A DNA stretch of 64,000 bases from Hyperoodon ampullatus (GCA_949752795.1 OX457072.1:124001-188000), one strand, 5' to 3'. Shown: positions 19,495-31,150, numbered from the stretch's first letter. A program made the numbers and translations. The notes: a model not told the origin generated them from the letters alone.

Positions 19495-21462
19495 TTTAAA
19501 AGATCTAGTCAACTTTCAGGTATGCAATACAGTATTTTTAAGTACAGTCACCATGCTCTACATTATATCCCCATGACTTAATTATTTTATTACTGGAAGT
19601 TTGTACCTTTGAACTCTGTTTATCCATTTCTCCCTCCCCCTGCTCCCCCACCTTCAGCCCCTGCCTCTGATAACCACCAGTGTATTCTCTGTATCTACAG
19701 CTTGGATTTTTTTTTGTTCTTGTTGATGCTTTTAAACTCCACATGTAAGTTAGATCCATAGTATTTGTCTTCCTCTAAGTTATTTAACTTACTGCCCTCA
19801 AGGTCCATGCATCTTGTTGCAGATGGCCACATTTCATTCTTTTTTAATGGAAGAATAGTATTCTGTTGTATATGTGTGTGTATGTGTATAAACATATCAC
19901 ATCTTTTTAATGTATTCATGCATTGATGGATGCTTGGGTTGTTTCAATATCTTGACTATTGTAAATAATGCTGCAGTGAATGGGGCAGGGGGTGTATGTG
20001 TGCATATGTCTTCTCAAATTAGTGTTTTTGTTTTCTTTGGATAGATACCCAGAAGTGGGATTGCTGTAACTTTTAATTCCTTTCATGACTTTTTTACTAT
20101 GTATTTTTTAGCTTCTCAGAGATTGCTCTAAAGCTTAACATGTACATCTTAATTTAGCTGACTCTTTCTCAGGTTATACCAATTTTATTCCAATGCGATA
20201 TGGAAACATTACTTCTATATAACTCTATTCTCTTTTACTCTTCTTGTGCTATTATTGTCATACGTATTATATCGGTATATGTTATAAATCCATTAATAAA
20301 TTGGTATAATTAATGTCTTTTATAGAAGTGGAGAGGAGAGTGTATATTTATAGAGTATTCTATGATCTTTCTTAGTTATCATTTTTTGTCCTTTTCATTT
20401 GTTCTCATGGAATCACATTACCATCTAGTAACATTTCCTTGGTTATTGAAGCTTTGTTCCCACCTGCCTCCTTTGTATTATTGACAGGTATATTACATTT
20501 CTATATGTTATAGGTACAATACAATTATATACATACCTCACTGTTGTGGCCTCTCCCATTGCGGAGCACAGGCTCCGGACGCACAGGCCCAGCGGCCATG
20601 GCTCACGGGCCCAGCCGCTCCGCGGCATGTGGGATCCTCCCAGACCGGGGCACGAACCCGTGTCCCCTGCATCGGCAGGCGGACTCTCAACCACTGCGCC
20701 ACCAGGGAAGCCCTGTATATCTTTTTTATAATTTCTCTATTCAGTTTCTTTATTCCCTATTTCACTATTCTTTGGAATTTCTATTCAGATCCTTTACCCA
20801 TTTTTCACTTGGCTTATTTGGGTTTTTACTGTTGAGCTATGAGTTCTATATATTTTGTATATGTAAGTGTTATCAGATACATGATTGGATATTTTCTCCC
20901 ATATGTGAGTTATCTTTTCACTTCCTTGATACTGTCCTTGGTTGCATAAAGGTTTTTATTTTGAGGAAGTTCAGTTTATTTTTTTCTTTGATTCTTTGTG
21001 CTTTTTTTGTCATATATAAAACATTGTGTGATATAGTCACGAAGATCTGCACCTATGTTTTCTTCTTAGAATTTCTATAGTTTTACCTTTTAAATATTGA
21101 TGTATGATCCTTTTTGAGTACATTGTTCAGTTGGTGTTAGGTAGGGACAAATTTGTTCTTCATGTGCATATGCAATTGTCCCAGCAGCATGTGTTGAAAT
21201 ACTATTCTTTCTCCATTTAAAGGTCATGGTATCACTATCAAAAATCAGTTGACTATATATGTGTGGGTTTTATTCTGGATTTTAAATCCTGTTCCATCGG
21301 TCTGTATGTCTGTCCTTATGCCAGTTCCATCCTCTCTTGATGAGTGTAGTTTTGTAGTAGATTTTGAAATTGAGAAGTTAGCGTTCCCTAACTCTTTCCC
21401 TTTTTCAAGGTGGTCCTGGCTCTTCTGGGTCTGTTGCATCTCCATAGGTGTTTTAAAGTGAG
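19495..21462 (-). mobile_element. Older L1, 3'UTR through part of ORF2, antisense
   Basis: 'agtacagtcaccatgctcta' (3'UTR) near 19540 is followed by 'agataccaccagaagtggg'-like text near 20045. From 20790 to 21440 comes reverse-transcriptase C-terminal text such as 'gagttctatatattttg' and 'tcagttgactatatatgtg'. The stretch at 20080-20530 is poorly conserved. A 3'-truncated SINE lies at 20536-20713. It repeats the ORF2 end already seen at 18991-19485, so two antisense L1 copies are adjacent. Confidence 0.75.
20536..20713 (-). mobile_element. CHR-2-type SINE lacking its 3' end and tail
   Basis: The 5' part is complete ('gccaccagggaagccc' at the right edge). At the left it starts at 'ctcactgttgtgg', without the usual 'gcggtacgtgggc' segment or T run. 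No TSD is visible. A later deletion or an atypical insertion is likely. Confidence 0.93.
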
Positions 21463-22770
21463 CTTTTCCATTTCTGTGCTCTTCTGCCCCGCTGCTCCCT
21501 GGGCAGGAGGGCGTGTTGCCCCATTCCGGTGCTGATGTGTGGGAGCAGGGGAGTGTTCCACGTTGCAAGAGGTTACATCCTAGTCATGATCCACCAGTGA
21601 CCAGGGCCTGAAGGTTTCAGGAGAGGGCATGGTCGGAAGGTGTGTTGCTCTGCTCTTATGCCATGAAATTCCTAACAGTAAATTTCATGCGACCACAAAG
21701 TAGATTATCCACACGTTCGCTTACAATGGTTATGACTTGAGGTCTTCAAACAAACAAACAAAATCTAACAACCTTTGAGAGAGTCATTGGAAGTTAGTGT
21801 TCACAGGCATTATAATGGAAGAAAAGTGTCATTAGTAGTGATAGAACCGACATTAACTAAGTGGCATCAAGGAACCACAGCAGATGTATATTGTTTCAAT
21901 ACGATGTCCTAAGACTGTTGTGAGTCATAGCAGTATTGTTACCTTTCTCTTGGGTGGGCGTTATGAAATTGGTTCTGCACATATGACAGTAAAAACCACA
22001 GATGCGATGTCTGTGTTACACCGTGAAGAATGTTTATGTGCATGATTAGACAATCAGTAAACACTAAGTATCTGTTTTCTGCCCCATATTCGAAAACTTC
22101 ATGAAAAAATCACTATAGCTCTCATGGGCCTAAGAATTTTGTAAAATCAATTATTTATTCAGACAGAGGCCTTACAAAAATTACATGCTGAGGACCTTCA
22201 CATATCCTAGTAGTGGCTCTGCTAAAGCTTACATTAGTAGGTGGAATCCCAGTTGTTGGTGGGATATCAGCCTTGGCATTCTTTTATTCTGATCGATAGC
22301 TTACATGAGAATAGGGAATGTTTTCATGAGTAAAGGACAGACAGAGTAATATCAGTTGAGCTTGCATTGTTTTGCTTTAAATAACAATATTATTTATAGT
22401 GTATCATCATGGGTGAGTGGGCACTGTGAGGAAGTATGAGTGAAAATTTTCCTTAAGTAGATCCGTGAACCTTGTCTCAGTATGACTGCCTATGAAGGGC
22501 CTGAACTGGGTAGAGAAGAGGAACTCTTCTTGTGTTGTGACGTTAATAATTACAACCTTTAATAGATAGGACTTATAGATTTAACACAAATAAACACTAA
22601 AGTAGTTTAAAATGTAGTATTTGCTTTTCATTTCTGTTTTAAATATTATTTGTAAGAAATGATTCACCACTCATAATTAATACTGGACACAAAATCATGG
22701 GATTACAGTTTTGGAACCTTAGAGATTTCGTTGGTGCCTTTTTTTTTTTTTTAAATAAAAAACAAACCAA
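21463..22770. other. Unassigned 1.3 kb
   Basis: No known repeat was recognised. Short frames with non-random amino-acid runs appear near 22190-22300 in more than one phase, so an old retrocopy is possible, but no gene can be named. A 12-base (CAAA)n-like tract lies near 21750. Confidence 0.4.
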
Positions 22771-22772
22771 AA

Positions 22773-23110
22773 GGGACTTCCCTGGTGGTGCAGTGGTTAA
22801 GAATCCGCCTGCCAATGCAGGGGACAAGGGTTCGAGCCCTGGTCTGGGAAGATCCCACATGCCGCAAAGCAACTAAGTCCATGAGCCACAACTACTGAGC
22901 CTGCGAGCCCCAGGTATTGATCCCACACGCCGCAATTACTGAAGCCCACGCACCTAGAGCCCATGCTCTGCAACAATAGAAGCCACCGCAGTGAGAAGCC
23001 CATGCACCGTAATGAAGAGTAGCCCCCACTCGCTCCAACTAGAGAAAGCCCGTTCGCAGCAACGAAGACCCAATGCAGCCAAAAGTAAATAAATAAAATA
23101 AATTAATTTT
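22773..23110 (+). mobile_element. Long CHR-type SINE (CHR-1-like)
   Basis: The head is 'gggacttccctggtggtgca', as in the young SINE. The body is about 330 bp, with extra 'acaactactgagcctgcgag' and 'ctagagaaagcccgttcgca' segments and an A-rich tail with 'aaataaataaaataaatta'. It is more diverged than the short copies, consistent with greater age. Confidence 0.92.
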
Positions 23111-23164
23111 TAAAAAAACCCCAAAATATTTGAGATTGGGCTTTGATAAGATTACTCCTTGTGT

Positions 23165-23275
23165 CTAATTTACCATGGTCCTATTTAGAATTAACCTACC
23201 ATATTCCTATCAGCTAATCTCTCATGCTCTTACTGAGAACTGATCTACCATGTGCCTATCAAGAACTAATTTACC
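23165..23275. repeat. Imperfect short tandem repeat at an L1 insertion site
   Basis: Variants of 'ctaatttaccatggtcctat' recur at about 23166, 23196, 23243 and 23265, with irregular spacing. Another unit, 'taatttaccatgtttctat', lies just past the inserted L1 at 26409. The L1 therefore split a small array. Confidence 0.6.
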
Positions 23276-23347
23276 GTTTCAATTTCAGTGCTTGTGATTG
23301 GTCTGTTCATATTTTCTATTTCTTCCTGGTTCAGTCTCGGAAGGCTG

Positions 23348-23568
23348 TTGAAACTGTGATTAAAAATCTTCCAGCAGGGCTTCCCTGGTGGCGCAGTGGT
23401 TGAGAGTCCGCCTGCCGATGCAGGGGACACGGGTTCGTGCCCTGCTCCGGGAGGATCCCACATGCCACGGAGCGGCTGGGCCCGTGAGCCATGGCCGCTG
23501 GGCCTGCGCGTCCGGAGCCTGTGCTCCGCAGTGGGAGGGGCCACATCAGTGAGAGGCCTGCAGACCGC

Positions 23569-23600
<32 letters not shown>

Positions 23601-26020
23601 CCAGCAAACCAAAGCCCAGGACCAGATGGCTTCACAGGCAAATTCTATCAAACATTTAGAGAAGAGCTAACACCTGTCCTTCTCAAACTCTTCCGAAATA
23701 TAGCAGAGGGAGGAACACTCCCAAACTCATTCTATGAGGCCACCATCACTCTGATACCAAAACCAGACAAAGATGTCACAAAGAAAGAAAACTATAGGCC
23801 AGTATCACTGATGAACATAGATGCAAAAATCCTCAACAAAATACTAGCAAACAGAATCCAACAGCACATTAAAAGGATCATACACCATGATCAAGTGGGG
23901 TTTATCCCAGGAATGCAAGGATTCTTCAGTATACACAAATCAATCAACATGATACACCATATTAACAAATTGAAGGATAAAAACCATATGATCATCTCAA
24001 TAGATGCAGAGAAAGCTTTTGACAAAGTTCAACACCGATTTATGATAAAAAGCCCTCCAGAAAGTAGGCATAGAGGGAACTTTCCTCAACATAATAAAGG
24101 CCTTATATGACAAACCCACAGCCAACATCATCCTCAGTGGTGAAATACTGAAACCATTTCCACTAAGATCAGGAACAAGACAAGGTTGCCCATTCTCACC
24201 ACTCTTATTCAACATAGTTTTGGAAGTTTTAGCCACAGCAATCAGAGAAGAAAAAGAAATAAAAGGAAACCAAATCGGAAAAGAAGTAAAGCTGTCACTG
24301 TTTGCAGATGACATGATACTATACATAGAGAATCGTAAAGATGCTACCAGAAAACTACTAGAGCTAATCAATAAATTTGGTAAAGTAGCAGTATACAAAG
24401 TTAATGCACAGAAATCTCTTGCATTCCTATACACTAATGATGAAAAATCTGAAAGTGAAATCAAGAAAACACTCCCATTTACCATTGCAACAAAAAGAAT
24501 AAAATATCTAGGAATAAACCTACCTAAGGAGACAAAAGACCTGTATGCAGAAAATTGTAAGACACTGGTGAACGAAATTAAAGATGGTACAAACAGATGC
24601 AGAGATATACCATGTTCTTGGATTGGAAGAATCAACATTGTGAAAATCACTCTACTACCCAAAGCAATCTACAGATTCAATGCAAGCCCTATCAAACGAC
24701 CACTGGCCTTTTTCACAGAACTAGAACAAAAAATTTCACAATTTGTATGGAAACACAAAAGACCCCGAATAGCGAAAGCAATCTTGAGAAAGAAAAACAG
24801 AGCTGGAGGAATCGGGTTCCCTGACTTCAGACTATACTACAAAGCTACAGTAATCAAGACAGTATGGTACTGGCACAAAAACAGAAATATAGATCAATGG
24901 ACTAGGATAGAAATCCCAGAGATAAACTGACACACATATGGTCACCTTATCTTTGACAAAGGAGGCAAGAATATACAGTGGAGAAAAGACAGCCTATTCA
25001 ATAAGTGGTGCTGGGAAAACTGGACAGCTACATGTAAAAGAATGAAATTAGAACACTCCCTAACACCATACACACAAATGAACTCAAAATGGATTAAAGA
25101 CCTAAATGTAAGGCCAGAAGCTATCAAACTCTTAGAGGAAAACATAGGCAGAACACTATGACATAAATCACAGCAAGATCCTTTTGGACCCACCTCCTAG
25201 AGAAATGGAAATAAAACCAAAAATAAACAAATGGGACCTAATGAAACTTCAAAGCTTTTGCACAGCAAAGGAAACCATAAACAAGACCAAAAGACAGCCC
25301 TCAGAATGGGAGAAAGTATTTGCAAATGAAGCAACTGACAAAGGATTAATCTCCAAAACATACAAGCAACTCATGCAGCTCAGTATCAAAAAAACAAACA
25401 ACCCAATCCAGAAATAGGCAGAAGACCTAAATAGACGTTTCTCCAATGAAGATATACAGATTGCCAACAAACACATGAAAGAATGGTCAACATCATTAAT
25501 AATTAGAGAAATGCAAATCAAAACTGCAGTGAGGTATCATCTCACACCAGTCAGAATGGCCATCATCAAAAAATCTACAAACAAATGCTGGAGAGGGTGT
25601 GGAGGAAAGGGAACACTCTTGCACTGTTGGTGGGAATGTAAATTGGTACAGCCACTATGGAGAGCAGTATGGAGGTTCCTTAAAAAACTAAAAACAGAAC
25701 TACCATATGACCCAGCAATCCCACTACTGGGCATATACCCTGAGAAAACCATAATTCAGAAAGAGTCATGTACCAAAATGTTAATTGCAGCTCTATTTAC
25801 AATAGCCAGGACATGGAAGCAACCTAAGTGTCCATCGACAGATGAATGGATAAAGAAGATGTGGCACATATATACAATGGAATATTACTCAGCCATAAAA
25901 AGGAACGAAACTGAGTTATTTATAGTGAGGTGGATGGACCTAGAGTCTGTCATACAGAGTGAAGTAAGTCAGAAAGAGAAAAACAAATACCATATGCTAA
26001 CACATATATATGGAATCTAA
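23348..26020 (+). pseudogene. L1 ORF2, reverse transcriptase to C terminus, broken
   Basis: The reverse-transcriptase palm motif '[13 protein letters not shown]' lies near 24000 and the catalytic 'FADDM' at 24301-24315. The C-terminal part follows, including '[13 protein letters not shown]'-like text near 25610 and the end near 26018. A frameshift near 24050 separates the two catalytic motifs, stops lie near 24930, 25160 and 25417, and a SINE disrupts the start. The endonuclease domain is absent apart from none of its motifs surviving, so this copy cannot be active. Confidence 0.92.
23377..23591 (+). mobile_element. CHR-2-type SINE inside the inverted L1
   Basis: A complete copy with a long A tail. 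The TSD 'aaaaatcttccagca' lies at 23362-23376 and 23592-23606. It sits only 29 bases from the inversion joint, so it postdates the L1. Confidence 0.96.
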
Positions 26021-26509
26021 AAAAGAAAAGAAAATGGTCAGGAGAACCTACGGGCAAGACAGGAATAACGATGCAGACCTAGTAGAGAATGGACTTGAGG
26101 ATACAGGGAGGGGGAAGGGTAAGCTGGGACAAAGTGAGAAAGTGGAATGGACATATATACACTGCCAAATGTAAAATAGATAGCTAGTGGGAAGCAGCCG
26201 CATAGCACAGGGAGATCAGCTCAGTGCTTTGTGACCACCTAGAGCAGTGGGATAGGGAGGGTGGGAGGGAGGGAGATGTAAGAGGGAAGAGATATGGGGA
26301 CATATGTATATGTACAGCTGATTCACTTTGTTATAAAACAGAAACTAACACACCATTGTAAAGCAGTTATACTCCAATAAAGATGTTAAAAACAACAAAA
26401 AAACAAAGTAATTTACCATGTTTCTATGATGGTAGCCCAAGAAAAACAAATATTTGAAGGTGAAAAATTATCCACCATACTTTATATGAAGTTAAGCTAT
26501 ATTTTTCTT

Positions 26510-26720
26510 TTTTTTTTTTTTTTTTTTTGCGGTATATGGGCCTCTCACTGTTGTGGCCTCTCCCGTTGCGGAGCACAGTCTCCGGACGCACAGGCCCAGT
26601 GGCCATGGCTCACAGGCCCAGCCGCTCCGCGGCATGTGGGATCCTCCCAGACCGGGGCACGAACCCGTGTCCCCTGCATCAGCAGGTGGACTCTCAACCA
26701 GTGCGCCACCAGGGAAGCCC
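26510..26720 (-). mobile_element. CHR-2-type SINE
   Basis: A complete copy with a T run of about 21 bases. The perfect 16-base TSD 'aagctatatttttctt' lies at 26494-26509 and 26721-26736. Confidence 0.97.
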
Positions 26721-28013
26721 AAGCTATATTTTTCTTAATAATTTCCACACTTTTCTCATTTGTCTGCAGCAGATCAGTAGATCTAGTACGGGGGCCTGTG
26801 AAAATGGATATTTATTTAAACAACCCACAAAATATAGTCTTTGCCATTTTTTGGACTTATTTAGAGAGATGAAATAAACAACCCATTGTTTTTATATAAA
26901 ACAGAACCAAAAAAAAGCTTAAGTTCTATAATTCTTGATGATAACATAACTATTCACATTCTTCTATTGCTGTTTTAATTATTATCCATGGATAAATATA
27001 GTCTTTGCATAGTTATAATCTAGTTATGGTATTTTATGGGTTTTTTTCCCCAGTTTTTCATGTTTATCATTTTTATTGATAGTTTTATATTACACCTTCT
27101 TTCTTTACTTTACAGCTGGATAAACAGTTTCTAACACAAAGGGGGCTTTATCAGTGAATGCATATGTTTGTGGCATTGTTCTATGTGGCTGGAAGTTCTG
27201 AAGGGAAGATAAAACCATGTGTCTCAAAGAAGTTCAGTTTTTGACTTCTTAAAAACATGTGTATTATACATTAATAAAGCAATATTTATTTAACCATTGT
27301 TTTCTTATTATAATTAGGAACTTATTATAAAATGTCCGTTTTTCCATGTAGAGTGTAAGTTTTATAACTGGGGAAATTTGTCCTTTTTCATTCAGTACCT
27401 TGTTCCCAACCCCAAGTACAGGTACTTGATAAATATTTGCTAAATTATTAAATATTTGTTGGATTGAATTAGCCAGTTTTTTGCTGTTATTAAAAGTGCC
27501 TGCATGTAGGTGTGCATGTGTGTGTATATACTATATATGCATATATGTGTATATATGAAATATATGCTTATCTTTTTTCTTTTTAATTATTTCCTTAACG
27601 GTAAAACCGATGAGAATAGAGACAGGACTGTGAATGAACTTATGCCTTAAAATATTGAACACATTATAAATGTTTTTTGTAACCTCTCCTTGTTTGTTTA
27701 TTTTTTTTCCTGTCATCCATTTGTGTTTTCACATATCTCATTTGGCATCTTGACTATGCTAATAAGTGTTGTCAGAGATGAATGATACACAGACTGTTGT
27801 TAGGGAGCTTATGTCAAGTGAGAGATGTAGAAAAATTGACCCAAGCAAGCACTTAGGAGGAATATTTCATTAGATTGAGAGTGGATTCCAGAGAAGGGGA
27901 CTTCAGATCCAAGGCAAAGATAAACAGGTAGTAACCAATTGCACATCTTTGACGAAGAATGTGCTGTGTGTTTGCCAGAAGGCAGTGGCCCTCTTACTTT
28001 TGATCAACCAAAT
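26721..28013. other. Mostly unassigned; possible L2 tail at 27395-27470
   Basis: 'acttgataaatatttgctaa' and 'aaatatttgttggattgaat' near 27425-27470 resemble the L2 3' end in sense. A TATG-type simple repeat lies at 27518-27568. The remainder shows nothing I can name. Confidence 0.4.
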
Positions 28014-28357
28014 ATTATAGAAGTCTAACTATTTGTATTGAAATTTTGCTCATGAGAAGGATGATTTTGTATAGTTAGGGAGAGATTTCTGCATTCTTAT
28101 TTTTTTATTTTTATTTTTTTGCCTTACGCGGGCCTCTCACTGTTGTGGCCTCTCCCGTTGCGGAGCACAGGCTCCGGACGCGCAGGCCCAGCGGCCATGG
28201 CTCATGGGCCCAGCCGCTCCGCGGCACGTGGGATCCTCCCGGACCAGAGCACGAACCCGTGTCCCCTGCATCGGCAGGCGGACTCTCAACCACTGCGCCA
28301 CCAGGGAAGCCCTGCATTCTTATTTTTATGTAGAATAATCTGAATCTTAAAAAAGTT
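28014..28357 (+). repeat. Unclassified repeat, copy A, split by a SINE
   Basis: About 130 bases outside the SINE (28014-28104 and 28328-28357) match copy B at 31151-31265. Both read 'agaagtctaactatttgt', then an 'aaattt' and 'gag' variable part, then 'agat..ttctg.atg/cattcttattttt' and 'agaat..tgaatctta'. This is either an unnamed old repeat family or a local duplication. Confidence 0.6.
28105..28312 (-). mobile_element. CHR-2-type SINE
   Basis: A complete copy with a T-rich tail interrupted by A bases. The TSD 'tgcattcttattttt' lies at 28090-28104 and 28313-28327. It splits copy A of the unclassified repeat. Confidence 0.96.
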
Positions 28358-28362
28358 AAAGG

Positions 28363-28693
28363 CAGCGGGGGGGGGGGTGCTTCCCTGGTGGCACAGTGGT
28401 TGAGAATCTGCCTGCTAATGCAGGGGACACGGGTTCAAGCCCTGGTCTGAGAAGATCCCACATGCCGCGGAGCAAATAAGCCCATGTGCCACAACTACTG
28501 AGCCTGCGCATCTGGAGCCTGTGCTCCGCAACAAGAGAGGCCGCGATAGTGAGAGGCCCGCGCACCGTGATGAAGAGTGGCCCCCCGCTTGCCGCAACTA
28601 GAGAAAGCCCTCGCACAGAAACGAAGACCCAACACCGCCAAAATAAATAAATAAATTAATTTAAAAAAAAAAGCATTTAAAAAAAAAGTTAAA
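28363..28693 (+). mobile_element. Long CHR-type SINE
   Basis: The head follows a run of about 11 G bases. The body contains 'acaactactgagcctgcgca' and 'gtgatgaagagtggcccc', and the tail is 'aaataaataaataaatta' plus further A runs. The TSD is 'aaaaaagttaaagg', at about 28349-28362 and 28696-28709. It lies 51 bases from the previous SINE in the opposite orientation. Confidence 0.93.
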
Positions 28694-28709
28694 AAAAAAA
28701 GTTAAAGGG

Positions 28710-29214
28710 GCCCACTAATGTATGCTAGTCCCACTTAGGTTAAATCTTAATCATTCCATACCTTCAACAAAGGAAATCTCTGGCTGTAAGAGGGCAAGAC
28801 CAGGAAGCATCATGGATCAGCCCTATTCCTGAAGATTGGAAGTGGCAGCGTGAATAATTTTCTTTCTTCTTTACGTTTTACAGAATGGAGCAATAGTTGT
28901 TTTGATAAGTATTTAAAATTTTTTAGTGAACTTGAATTTCTTGTTTACTTTTTGATTTCTTTTGCTTATATTTCTATATACCCATTTGGGGATATATAAC
29001 ATGGAGGAGTTTGCCAGACATTTATGGAGATACTTAAAAAATTATAAGTGCTTTTATAAAAGTATGTGCACTGGGGACACAAAAAGTTGTTTTTCTGTGG
29101 GAGTTCTTTTATAATTTTTATATTAGTCCAAGTAATTATTGTTGAGATAAACATTCTATTCTTTTTTTTAAAAAAAATAGAACATTTAAAATCCTTTAAT
29201 ATAGATATGTTACA
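28710..29214. other. Unassigned sequence
   Basis: No gene or repeat recognised. Confidence 0.5.
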
Positions 29215-29344
29215 GTTTTTCCAAAGAAAGCAACTTTGACTTAGGGAATAAAAGATTAGCTCCAGTTACATAGCTAATTAGTGGCAGAACCTGATTTGAA
29301 TCCTGGACTGACTTAAAGCTTCTGCTCATTCGGCTGTGCCTGGT
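29215..29344 (-). mobile_element. MIR fragment
   Basis: 'acatagctaattagtggcag' and 'acctgatttgaatcctggac' are the reverse complement of the MIR tRNA-related part. Confidence 0.7.
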
Positions 29345-29515
29345 ATCTTTTTGCTTATCCCACTTAATTCTCACTATAGTTTCACAAGGTATCTAGTATT
29401 ATTGTTGTTTTACAGAGAACTAAGCTGAAGACCTGAAAAACAATTAATTTATCTAAGGATTCGGAGCTAGTAGGTGGAAGAGGTAGGATTTAAATTCAGG
29501 TCTGTCTGTGTTTGG
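29345..29515 (-). mobile_element. MIR, adjacent copy
   Basis: 'cttaattctcactatagttt', 'gttttacagagaactaagc' and 'gagctagtaggtggaagagg' show a second antisense MIR directly beside the first. Confidence 0.7.
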
Positions 29516-29529
29516 TATAATAAAAAATA

Positions 29530-30180
29530 TTTCTGGTCCTTGTCCCCAGTTCCTGCTACAAAGCTTTAAAAAGCCCTGGAATTTTGAATGATAGGAGTAT
29601 CTTTTTTATGCTAATGAGGTAGGCCTCTACATAGCTTTAGGTTGGAGGCTGTTCACAAGCAGGACCACCATGCCTGGAGAGGATTGAGACTTTCAGCTGC
29701 CTGACCTTTAGCAGGGCCGGTGATTTAATCAGTCATTCCTAAGTAACGAAATTCCAAAAAGCTTCTGGACACTGAAGTTAAGGGGCTCTTCCTGATTAGT
29801 GAACACATCAATATGCTGGGAGGATGTCAGGCCCTGATTCCTCAGGGGCAGAGCCTGGAAACTGCATCTGGGACCCTCCCAGGCTTCTCCTGATGTGTAT
29901 CCTTTGTAATAAAACTATAGTTGTTACGTGTCATACTTTCCCTGAGTTCTGTAAGTTGTTGTAATGAATTATCGCATGTGAGGGGGTTGCAGGAATCCCT
30001 GAATTTGTAGTGAGCCAGCTCGGTGATACCTGGAACTAGCAGCTCGTGTCAGGAGTCCAGTCTTGTGGAGGACTAGCCCTCAAGGTGTGGGGTCTGGGCT
30101 GTCTTGGGTAGTTACTATCAGAACTGAATTGCAGTGCACCATGTTGGAATAGTGGAGTTGAAACTGTGCTGATATACAGC
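29530..30180 (+). mobile_element. ERVL-like LTR, sense
   Basis: A polyadenylation signal AATAAA at 29908-29913 is followed by 'ccctgagttctgtaag', 'cagtcttgtggaggac' and 'gaactgaattgcagtgcacc'. This order matches the R/U5 part of an old mammalian ERVL-group LTR. The upstream limit is uncertain. No internal retroviral sequence is present. Confidence 0.55.
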
Positions 30181-30365
30181 TTTGCCCTGACATGTTTGCA
30201 AACATCATTTCATTGCAAGGCTGTGAAGTAGTGCCGTGTTCTCTTTCCAACTGTAAGTTTTATGTTCTTAAAGATCTCTCACAGGAGAAGAGTTTTTGTT
30301 TAAGTAACTTAAAACCTATAGGAAAAACAATACTGGCATGACTTCGTTTGCAATTTAGGGCTTTT

Positions 30366-30412
30366 TTTTTTTTTTTTTACAACTTTATTGGAGTATAATT
30401 GCTTCACAGTGG
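30366..30412 (-). mobile_element. L1 micro-insertion (last ~35 bases plus tail)
   Basis: A T run followed by 'actttattggagtataattg' is the reverse complement of the very end of the L1 3'UTR seen at 26360-26385. The perfect 17-base TSD 'tgcaatttagggctttt' lies at 30349-30365 and 30413-30429, so this is a complete, extremely 5'-truncated retrotransposition. Confidence 0.9.
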
Positions 30413-30429
30413 TGCAATTTAGGGCTTTT

Positions 30430-31150
30430 GAGGTATGTAGACATACATGTTTTTTTGTTTATTTTAAAAAACCTTGAAGCAAAATAAAATATTTCACACA
30501 TTTAAATTAGTATAATAATATGTTTTATAATGCTAAGTTCTGTTTTCTTTTCCATTTTCAAAACTTTCTCAGTTAAAAAATGTTTTACTTCATTACAGGT
30601 AATTTTTTTGGAAAGCAGAATTTTATTTTTCTACACGTGAATCTTCATCCCTGGTTTGTTTTTTGTCTAAGTTTTAAATTACTGTTAGCAACAAACTGTT
30701 TCCAGAGTCTCCAGTAACTTTTGTCCCTCATATTCCCAACGTAAGGGAATACTGTTATGTGTATCCAGGGAGTTTTTCCAAATTCCTTTTCTAAAGTTAC
30801 ATTGCCACCCATGATAACTTCCTGTCACAGCATATAGAAAGTATCAGTATTATCTCACATGGCTTTATCAGCAGTTCCTATATGAATCTCTTATTCTCCA
30901 GTCCCTCCCCACCCCCCTTCTCTATCCTGCCTGCTACCATGGCAAAAAGGACATAAGAAAATCCTTCCTAGAGGTAGGTATACTTTGCTGTATCTTCCTC
31001 TGTCATTTCCAGATGGTGTTACCGCTACGTTTTTTGCACTCTGCCTTCTATTTTATCCTCCCCCGCCACCCCATTTCTCACCCTCCATTCCTATTTCTAA
31101 TGATCCTGAAAAGGATATTTTATATGAAATTTTGTATTTAGAGAAATTGT
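30430..31150. other. Unassigned sequence
   Basis: No gene or repeat recognised. Confidence 0.5.

Larger units (their letters stand above)
23276..26408 (+). mobile_element. 5'-truncated, 5'-inverted L1 (twin-priming product)
   Basis: The first 72 bases (23276-23347) are the reverse complement of ORF2 text. From 23348 the L1 runs in sense to its 3'UTR, the AATAAA at 26376 and an A-rich tail. The TSD 'taatttacc' lies at 23267-23275 and 26409-26417. The inverted and sense parts share 'ttgaaac', so they overlap by about 7 bases in the L1. A SINE interrupts at 23377-23591. Confidence 0.88.
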
